DNA from: Lactarius indigo
Taxonomy: Eukaryota; Basidiomycota; Agaricomycetes; Russulales; Russulaceae
DNA: 64,000 nucleotides
Assembly (NCBI GenBank): GCA_025766275.1
Contig: JAFKAC010000002.1
Location: 1,488,001-1,552,000 of the forward strand
Reading direction: 5' to 3'
Shown here: positions 55,993 to 64,000 of the stretch, piece by piece
Layout: each line of letters starts with the position of its first letter
Position numbering within the stretch: the first letter of the stretch is position 1
Made by a program: the position numbers and the translations under genes
The notes under the pieces: model-generated
The model's input: the letters and a program-made list of their open reading frames with translations, nothing else
Told to the model about the DNA's origin: nothing
Databases searched by the model: none

Positions 55993-58019
55993 ATGGTACA
56001 ACAGCTCGATCTCGCACACACACTCCCTGGCAAATTCCAACCTTTTATCTTGTATTCTATTGACCACTCGACCCTGTATGGCGCGTCTGTCCCATCCCAC
56101 CGGTGTGAGAAGGGCAGCACAACCGCCATTGACTCGGCGCCACGACAGTACTCTCAGGGGGATTGTCCTGACGGCGGCCTGCAGGCGTGGTTGGTGGTAT
56201 TGGGGGTGCGTCTTTTGGTATAGATGAGTCTGTAGATGGTGACCGACCACGCTCTAGGCTTCTTGTGCCACCTTTTCAACGTGAGTATATGCTGACAAAC
56301 GGCTTACCTTTTAACGCTTGTTCATGAGACTGACAACCCCTCGCAGAGTTGGCTATGCGAACTCCTGGGGGGTTAGTAGACTCCTCACGCGGATTACGGG
56401 TGCTAATCACAGTCCATTCCGTGCCCACTAGGTCTTTCAAGACTATTACCAGAATGTCCTGCTAAAAGGAACCTCACCCTCCAGCATGTACGTCCTCATT
56501 TCTCCCCCCCCCCCTTTTGGTTTTCAAATTTACTAATGGACGTCGTCTTGTAGCGCCTGGATCGGCTCCATACAAGTATGTTTTCTTGTCGAGTAATCTG
56601 CCGCTCAGGTGGAGACTCACATCTCCACTAGTTTTCTTTGTCATTATCCCTTGCACTCTTTGCTGGTCGCCTATTTGATCTTGGCTACTTGCGTAGCATT
56701 CTAATCCTTTCATCGATAAATCTCGTTGCATGCACGATCTTGGTCGCAGAGTGCAGCGAGTACTGGGAATTCCTTCTTTGCCAGGGCTTTGGCATTGGTG
56801 TTAGTCTCAGAAAATGTCTCTCTCCTTCCCCAAACCTGACTTTGACTGCCCACTATCCTTAGATCTCAGGTGGCCTCGTATTCGGACCCGTGATGGGTGT
56901 CATCGCTCACTGGTTTAAAAAGAGACGGTCCACAGCGCTTGGGATCATTGCCTTTGCTTCTTCAATTGGAGGCACCGTCTTCCCCACAGTGTTCCGAAAC
57001 TTGCTCGTTACAGTCGGGTACGTAGAGACCCTGGTTCTCCAGTTCACCACCTAGCTAAGATTCCGTACAGCTTCAAGTGGACGATGAGAATCATTGCGTC
57101 AATCCTGTTCCTTGCCATGGGAATCACAAACTTGGTATGTATCACGTCGCATAATACGTGTGAATGCACATTGATGAGTCGCAGACGACACGGCGGCGAC
57201 TGCCCCCGGCAACCGTTTCTGGCGGCTTGTTTAACCTAAAGCAGTTCAAAGTCCCCCGCCTACACAGCATACACAACATCCGGCTTTTTCGCCTTCCTTG
57301 GCCTCTACACAGGTTAGCCGGCGTCATGCGCACACACTTTTTTTTTAGGAAAAATCGCCTCCCCTGACTGACGCATACAGTGCTCACGTTCATCGACGCA
57401 AGTGCATCCTCACAGGGGGTCCCGGAAAACTTCTCCTCCTACCTCGTCTCCATAGCAAACGCAGGAAATGCTATCGGCCGTCTAGCCGGCGGCGTCCTCG
57501 CCGATCAGTTCGGTACGTCCCACTCCCCCTTTCCCTTCTCCTCGCTCACCCTCATCACATCGCGTCTCTCTAGGCCCGATCAACGTCATGATACCTGCGT
57601 CGTTCGTCGCGGGCGTGCTGACCTTCATATGGCCGCACACACGCGGGACAGCAGCGCTCGTCACACTCGCGGTGACCTATGGCGCATCGTCTGGTGCAAC
57701 GGCAACCCTCCTCCCTGCGCCGATGATGGCGCTCGGCGAGAGCGCCGACGTCGGACGCCGCATGGGCATGTACCTCACCATAGTCTCACTTGGGGCACTG
57801 GGAGGCCCACCAATATCTGGCGCGATTAATCACATCACGGGCGGGTATACCGGGGTCGGGATCTTTGCTGGTGGGTAGTTGTGACGACCTTGGTGAAACT
57901 CGAGCTTATAATGTACCTTTTAATTCTTTTCTCTCTTAGGTTGCTCGGTAATGGTCGCAATCTTTCTGCTGGTGTTCTCCCGGTATTTCGTACTGGGTGG
58001 GTGGAGAGGTAAAGCGTAG
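55993..58019 (+). CDS. MFS transporter, monocarboxylate-permease type, tandem copy 3
   Basis: The exon-intron plan is the same as in copy 1. It begins MVQQLDLAHTLPGKFQPFIL and contains DCPDGGLQAWLVVLG, YANSWG, VFQDYYQNVLLKGTSPSSI, AWIGSIQ, AGRLFDLGYLRSILIL, CQGFGIG and ISGGLVFGPVMGVIAHWFKK. RRRLPP, VLTFIDASASSQGVPENFSS, GNAIGRLAGGVLADQF, GPINVMIPASFVAG, GESADVGRRMGMYLT and the GGWRGKA end follow. A single extra base near 57251 (context CAAAGTCCCCCG, copy 1 CAAGTCTCCCG) breaks the frame before TM7. If it is a sequence error the gene is intact; if real, this copy is dead as well. Substrate unknown. Confidence 0.8.
56504..56514. repeat. Poly-C tract (11 C) in an intron of MFS copy 3
   Basis: It lies in the same intron, just after the donor GTACGTCCT, as the 24-C tract of copy 2. 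Confidence 0.9.
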
Positions 58020-60285
58020 TGGAGTCTGGACACTCCCACTTTGTCGTAGCTAGGAAATAGGATAGCTGCTGGGTCACAGGTCTGGCTCAGAGCTGCTTGC
58101 TGCTCGCTTCGGAAGATATGGGCCAGCTTGAGCCGCCCGGACAATGATAGATTATTCGAGATAGTTTCTCCTTGTAAATTATTTGAAAAACAGAGGTTCT
58201 CGAATTTGGGTGGAAAGCTAGTATACGTGCATCTGGCAACTTGAGGATTGTGCCGATGATACCGAGGAATGGCCCACCTATGACTGTGAATGGGACATTC
58301 TCTGTGACGCGAGACTTCCTGAGGAAACATCTTGGTTATCTGCAGTGCAATGACTTGATTCCGTTTTCTTCGGTGTGTCCGCAGTAGAACGATCAGAAGC
58401 AATTCAAATCAGGAGATTGTCATGGGATATTGTTGTCCACCTCTCGTCTGGTGGCCGCGGCGGCTAGTATGATGTCCGGTCGAGGACTACGTAGCTGATC
58501 CACACATTCTAAATAGGTATATCCCTGTATTGAGAAGTTGGAAAGGAACTGTCTTGTCAACAATAGGTATGACGGAAGTGTGGAGCAGGAAGATAATAGG
58601 GAAATGACAATGACGCAAGCTTGAAGGTGACGCACTGCCCAGCGGTTGCATTTCCTGACCGGAACAAGCGCCATACGTTATACATCAACGTGATTACCAG
58701 CGCTTTTGAGTATGTGGTACATACTAAGGGTCGTGAACAGAACTACGAGACAAAGTGGGACGGTAAGTCATCATCATGGTAACAAGTTGATGGTGGTGGC
58801 CTTTGTAGCGCAGCTCCTAGTCGAAATGAACTTGAATACTGGCACGCGCACAACCCACGTCTCATTTTGGTGCTCGGATCCGCGTTGTCTTACAGTAGGA
58901 GCATAGATATGATGACAATGATAATAGGTTAGCGCAGATCCCGTGTCATTCGGCCACTGGCATGCGGCTATGCATTCGGTCAAGAAAACAAAAACTCCCG
59001 TCGTTGCCGTCTGTCACGAAATTTGGCTGAAATGACGTTGCTATTCCGAGTCATGGGCTCATTTCCCTCGGGGGTCGCCACATCATACCGAGTGTGAAAG
59101 CGGCTGGAGGACGAACCGATAGACACCGCCACCTTTTTGAGTCAGTACACCCCCGAGGTGCCAGAGTGATTACCTTCGGGATTCAGTTGGCAACCCGGAA
59201 GGCGATGAGCCCCAGCATGAAACACTGCCGCGGCTGTGCGAAGTTGGAGTCCCTCCCAAACATCGCGACGATGACTGCCGACAGCATAGGTGACGTACCC
59301 TTGTCATCAGAAAATGTGTCCGGGAATCATGTTCCAATCAATTTTTTTTGGAGTGGGCGAAAAACAAAAACTGTTTCCCCGGACGAGGAACCCGGTATTC
59401 CCGTGGAGGCCGCACTTCGAAGTGTACAGTACATTTGTTTACTGACCGGAGTATTGAAACCGTCGAGAAATGCCGTCAAGTCGCTTTGGGTCGACCGGTG
59501 ATTCGGGATGCTTACAGCGTCGTCCGTGCTGACGAATTGTCTCTAGCATTGTCCCTCGATCTGACCATATTTGAAATCCCCTACCTCTGCGCACGACAGA
59601 ACTCTGGTACCACACCTGTAGCAAACCAGGAGATTAGCTCGGGAAACTTACCAGTATTTAGATTAATTGGGGTAATTTGTCGAAGATAAACTCAGGCGAC
59701 ATTCGTGATGCACGGTGGGACGGCGCATTGGATATTTTCTTCTACACTTGGGTGGAAACTGAGTCTGCTTTGACACACAGGGAGTATACTAAGTCAGTTT
59801 ATATCCACAATACACCTACTGTTTCCGTGGACCTGCCAGTAGCCTCCGCGTCATGACATTTCTTCTCCGTGCTCAAGCTACAGGCTTGATGGATTGCGTC
59901 CAAGAACAAATGAAAATTCAAGCAGCAGTGTCGAAGCTGATGAGAACGACGTTATCGAAAGGGGGAAATAGAAAGTAGGGGTATCTGGATCTATTGCTAT
60001 CTGGTGAGCTTGTTGCAGACCTCATGAGTACACTGCGCAGCGAGGTCAATAAGCTCCCAGTCGGAAGTCCACAGTTAACAGAGAGAGAGAAAAATATCAA
60101 CGTCTTGAACAGCCCTCTCAACAAGCGCTGAGGGATAAATGCAGGGAGAGAGACAGAGAGACAAGATCCAGGTGGCTTGACGAACCAATGAGACCTGGAG
60201 CGCGATAGCACAATGAGAACAATAGAAAAGTTGAGAGAAGCCTAAGAAGGGTCTGGTTGACTTAGCCTAGTCTTTAGATAGGCGT
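58020..60285. other. 2.3 kb without a recognisable gene
   Basis: Short frames only. Two minus-strand frames (57920-58402, 58420-58674) lack family motifs. A simple AGAG-rich stretch lies near 60080-60160. Confidence 0.4.
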
Positions 60286-60898
60286 TTAGTTGATGGTAGG
60301 ATCTCGCCGGCCTTCTTCATGGCCGTTTCTAACTTCAACCGTCATGAGGGTAATGCGATTTTGGTAAGAACTCACCACAACGCCTGGAGCGGCGTGCATC
60401 CTTCTAAGAAGGGCCCAGGACAGTTTGCGGAAATTGCTGGATATTATCCGAAGTACGTTGGGGCGGAGGGCACTGCCTTGAAATATGGGTCGAAGTTGGA
60501 GGTGAGCTCTGGTGAGACCTTGTCTGCCCAGCTTATGTTTGTTCAAAGAGCCCGTGCATGTATTTCTGATTAGTATGCCAAAAGCGACCGGGGTGATGAG
60601 ATTTTTCTCTGAGCGCATCGACCACCTTCCGTTTTGAGTGAAGTAGTTGGGACGTTGCTTTCGACGATTCTCTTGTTCCCACAAAGTTGCTTTAGCGCGA
60701 TCGAGATGCAGAACGAGGGGTGGGGATGCATCGAGGTCGTTGTCGTCGTTGTGGAACGTCACGGTATCGTCGCCTGAGTCCAATGTTGTTCATATTCAAT
60801 TGCGTTTGTCGAATTCCAGACCAAGAAGGATAAGACCTCTTAAACCACTTCTCTGGGCCTCATCAAAAGCCGTGGGCAGCGGCAGGGTGGCCTGAAAG
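60286..60898 (-). pseudogene. Unidentified gene fragment
   Basis: The minus strand has PLPTAFDEAQRSGLRGLILL and GLEFDKRN, two stops, then in the same frame SGDDTVTFHNDDNDLDASPP, LVLHLDRAKATLWEQENRRK and on to 60286. The text looks like real protein and not chance, because its composition is balanced over about 190 codons, but I do not recognise the family. The stops near 60800 may be a missed intron. It could be the remnant of a fungal-specific gene or a transposon-borne one. Confidence 0.3.
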
Positions 60899-61075
60899 GC
60901 CTGATTTTCAAAAGCAGTGCCAGTGGATCACTGCTCAGGCTGTTGGACTGCCGAATGTACTCATTCAGTGGGTGATCTCGTCAAGGGCATTCGCAAAATC
61001 ATATACTACAGGTTCCTCGGTACTAAGTTACAAAGGCCAGTCAAGTCCCCACGTGCTGCTGCCCAATGTCATTTT

Positions 61076-62835
61076 CTAGTCCACGTCACTGTCAATCTCA
61101 ATCACATCGTCGTCATCATCCACGCCATAGTCCGGCGTCGGGCTACGCTCACGACCGGGCGGCTTCTTGCCAGAGCGCTGGGGTGGACGTGGTATGCTGG
61201 CACCGCCCACACCCAACAGACCGGTACCAAGCGTCCGTGCACCGACCCCGTTTGTCGGGCGCGAGCCCAAGCTTCGCCCCTGCCCTGAGCCCCACGTTGT
61301 TACGTCTGGCTTCTTCGCTCCCGTGTCCTCCGTGGCCTTGCTCTTGCCTTTACTCTGGGCAGAGGAACTGGGGGGTTGCCCACCGAGTGAATTGCCCGCT
61401 CCAACGAAAGAAGCCGGGGGCTCGATGGGATATGAGCTGTGAGCTATGATCGAGTGCCAAAAGTACACACCTCCGATACTGAGGTCTCCTCAGGTGCTGG
61501 CGGCGGAACGTACGCCGGAATATTAAAGCCGAAGAACAACTTCCCAAATGGTAAATTGAGAGGAGCAGGAGCATTCCCTTCATTCTCGAGATCGTCGTTC
61601 ATAACAACGCGGTGTTGACTGCAGCGTATCAGCGGAGGAAGGCGACACAGGCGGGGCCGCTTACCCAGTCCGAATGATCTTGCTTGAAGTGGGGACTTGC
61701 TCGGGAGCCCTGTGTGTTATTCCTCGCCCTTTCGTCCTCCTTCCTCCCAGAGTCTCCCCGCGTCCCTTGAATGTCTCCCATGCATCGCCGTCTTTACTGA
61801 CAGTCGTACCGGCCTTGCTTGTGCCGGCAAAGTTCCCGCCTAAGGAACTTGCTGGTCGGCTCGAGCCGGGGGTTTGGGAGCTGAGGTCAATGTTGAGCTT
61901 GGCCGCCATCGTCGAAGGCGTTGCCTTCGGACGTTCTGGCTCGACGTAACCAACGGGCGGAGCGAAGTCGACCTCGAGGTCAGTGTCGAGAATAGATATA
62001 CCTTCGCCACCAGGTGTTGTCTCCATCACAAGTAAGCCGAAAATGATGGAATTGTACGATATCTCAATTATGTCCCCCTGCGTGAGAGCAGTGAAATTAC
62101 GCAGGGCCTGCTCCAAACTGAAATATACCAGCACTTAGAGGAGACTATAGAAGATATCGATAAGCGCTTACACGGCCTTCGGGTCCGAAATTTCGAGAAA
62201 GTGGACATGCTGGGCTTGAAGTTTGACGAACTTGCCCTTCGAGAGTTCGGTGCCAGTGATGCGGACGGGATCACCCTCATTCAATCGCAAGGTCTTCATC
62301 ATCCAATAAGGGAGGTGAACAACACCTTCCTCGGCGATAAATTCAAGGACGCCGGCGTGGGTGGAAGCGGCAGGGTTTTGTGGATTGCGGAGTTTGAACA
62401 TCCACGGGGAATCAAGATCGAGAGAAGTGAGGTGGGCGAGAGCAGATGGTGGCAAGATGACTAGCTCGAGGGGTAAGAGAGAGCGAAGCAAGGATCGATC
62501 GAAGGGGAGACGCACTCTTGCCTCCATAACTCAAGTTCTCTCGTTCGCGACCGGGAAGCATCGCGACACTATACGCCTTCAGATACTCGTCATAAGAGCT
62601 CGGGTTTGCTCTTTGACCCCTCGGAAAACCATATCCCCCTCCAAGGCCCCTAACCAATTGTGTCAGTCACATTCCTGCATGCATTCGAATAGCCATCGCG
62701 TACTGAGCTAATTGGGCAAACAAGCCTGCAGGGCCGCCTGGAGCAATATCATCGTCCTCTGCAAACTAGCAGGGAGGTGGAAAAGGATATGAGAGGAAAT
62801 TGCATAGCGATGAGAACGATACTCACGAAATCCAT
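61076..62835 (-). CDS. UFD1: Ubiquitin fusion degradation protein 1 (Cdc48/p97 cofactor)
   Basis: Ufd1 with Npl4 recruits ubiquitinated proteins to the Cdc48 segregase for ER-associated and other degradation. A 9-nt first exon (MDF, ATG at 62835) joins FAEDDDIAPGGPAGLFAQLA. Then come SSYDEYLKAYSVAMLPGRE and the UT3/double-psi barrel core: ILPPSALAHLTSLDLDSPWM, AGVLEFIAEEGVVHLPYWMM, RLNEGDPVRITGTELSKG, VHFLEISDPKAVLEQALRNF, ALTQGDIIEISYNSIIFGLL and DLEVDFAPPVGYVEPERP. The C-terminal part is disordered and holds LNLPFGKLFFGFN, ending in an acidic DDDDDVIEIDSDVD tail. One in-frame TGA between HAGM and LTQLV near 62660 is either a very short intron or an error. Divergent from CCT4. Confidence 0.92.
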
Positions 62836-62976
62836 TGCAATTGTGGCAGTTTGGTTGCAAGCTGTCTCTGGTGCAGCGTGAATGGGCAATTACGCGTTCA
62901 TCCACGTGACCATCAGAAGGCGCCGCCTAACAGCATCCGGGCCGGTGAAACCGTGCAAGTCCCTCGACCCGTCCCA
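62836..62976. promoter_or_regulatory. Divergent promoter of UFD1 and CCT4
   Basis: 141 bp between the two start codons; no TATA box seen. Confidence 0.55.
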
Positions 62977-64000
62977 ATGGCTTCAGCAGCAGCAGCAGCT
63001 CCCAGAGCACCTATCCCATCTACCTCTGGCTCAAACAAGACATTCAATGACAAGGTGTGTCCGTGTTTTGGTATCGATGCGAGATATTTTTTCTAAAGAC
63101 GAGCAGGGAAAGCCAATGGAAGTTCGTTTGTCCAACCTGGTCGCTGCAAAAGGTGTCGTATCTCAAACCAGAAGGGGTCATATATCCTAAGTGTTACTTG
63201 TAGCGATCAGCGATGCTGTGCGGACATCACTGGGTCCTCGTGGGATGGACAAGATGGTTAGTTGAAAGCACCTTCAGCACGATTTTTCTTGCATCTCCCT
63301 TACTACTATCTCCCTAGATCCAAACATCGAAGGGAGAGGTCGTCGTAACAAACGATGGCGCGACCATTCTGAAAAGCATTCAGGCTCTACATCCTGCCTC
63401 CAAAATGGCGAGCCATTCCGTGCCCTAGAAATTTGCGATCTGTTGACACTGATTTGCATCTGGGCAGCTCGTCGACTTATCTGCGGCACAGGATGTCGAA
63501 GCGGGCGATGGTACAACATCCGTCGTCGTCCTCGCCGGTAGCCTACTAGGTGCGGCCGAGAAAATGCTTCAAAAGGGCATTCATCCGACGATCATCGCCG
63601 AGTCTTTCTTGAGGGCGTCGACAAAGGCCGTCGAATTCCTCACGGAGATCGCGACGCCCATTGACCTGAATGACCGAACGACTCTATTGAGGGCAGCTAG
63701 CACGTCTTTGAACTCAAAGGCGCGTTCTGAGTTGTGCGATCCCCCAGCATTTCTGACAGAAGTGCGTTAGATCGTCTCTCAATATTCGTCTATCCTAGCA
63801 CCCATCGCCGTTGATGCCGTGACCCGCCTTGTCACGCCTACTTCCGAGAACGTGGATTTACGCGATATCCGCATCGTCAAGAAGGTCGGCGGTACAATAG
63901 AAGACACCGAACTCATCGACGGCGTCGTGCTCAACCAGAACGTCGTCGTTGCAGCCGGTGGCCCGACAAGAATCGAGAAAGCGAAGATTGGACTTATCCA
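62977..64000 (+). CDS. CCT4: T-complex protein 1 subunit delta, cut by the right edge
   Basis: CCT4 is one of eight subunits of the cytosolic chaperonin that folds actin and tubulin. The ATG at 62977 starts [20 protein letters not shown], then KTFNDK, intron, [110 protein letters not shown] and [20 protein letters not shown], running off the window. The ATP-site motifs [15 protein letters not shown] and GDGTTSVV are all present. The sequence around [19 protein letters not shown] is typical of the delta subunit. Two introns (63408-63467 and 63720-63770) appear to use GC donors, and the end of intron 1 near 63098 is one base off frame. Confidence 0.93.

Noticed and set aside
1..64000. CRISPR array, bacterial operon or prophage
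   Set aside because: No regularly spaced repeats and no bacterial gene organisation; introns and gene families are fungal.

Overview
The window reads as nuclear DNA of a filamentous basidiomycete, most likely an agaricomycete such as a polypore. Genes lie densely on both strands and are broken by many 45-70 nt GT-AG introns with CTRAY-like branch sites. Coding DNA is GC-rich, and the recognisable proteins are fungal. The class is inferred from family resemblance only; no marker fixes the species.

Layout. 1-1.7 kb: the LTR and gag of a Ty3/gypsy-type element (minus strand), running off the left edge. 3.1 kb: an intron-bearing tRNA-Ala(CGC). 4.9-17.7 kb: a housekeeping block with ATG9 (+), an EH-domain protein (-), a UPF0045/ECM15-like protein (+), a BAH-domain DNA cytosine-5 methyltransferase (-), and a WD40 protein resembling TFIIIC subunit Sfc6 (+). 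19.3-20.5 kb: an intact Ser/Thr kinase. 22-23.7 kb: a second LTR-gag fragment. 24.7-29.5 kb: two divergent, damaged kinase-like paralogues. 30-45.9 kb: a quinone-oxidoreductase-like MDR protein, the RING E3 ligase HEL2/ZNF598, a coiled-coil protein, the deubiquitinase UBP3/USP10, protein O-mannosyltransferase PMT2 and fibrillarin NOP1. 46-58 kb: a repeat-like accessory stretch with a foldback repeat, a nucleoside diphosphate kinase pseudogene and a tandem triplication of a monocarboxylate-permease-like MFS transporter whose middle copy is dead. 60-64 kb: UFD1 (-) divergent from the chaperonin subunit CCT4 (+, cut by the right edge).

Functional themes. Protein quality control is well represented (ATG9, HEL2, UBP3, UFD1, CCT4). 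HEL2 and UBP3, which in yeast add and remove ubiquitin on stalled ribosomes, lie about 3.5 kb apart. Four gene pairs share short divergent promoters: EH/ECM15, DNMT/Sfc6-like, HEL2/coiled-coil and UFD1/CCT4.

Sequence quality or biology. Around two dozen reading-frame breaks in otherwise well conserved genes all have the same polarity (one extra base, +1), and no clear -1 break was met. Uncorrected insertion errors are the simplest explanation, but this colours every gene model: gene spans are given start to stop and frame breaks are noted.
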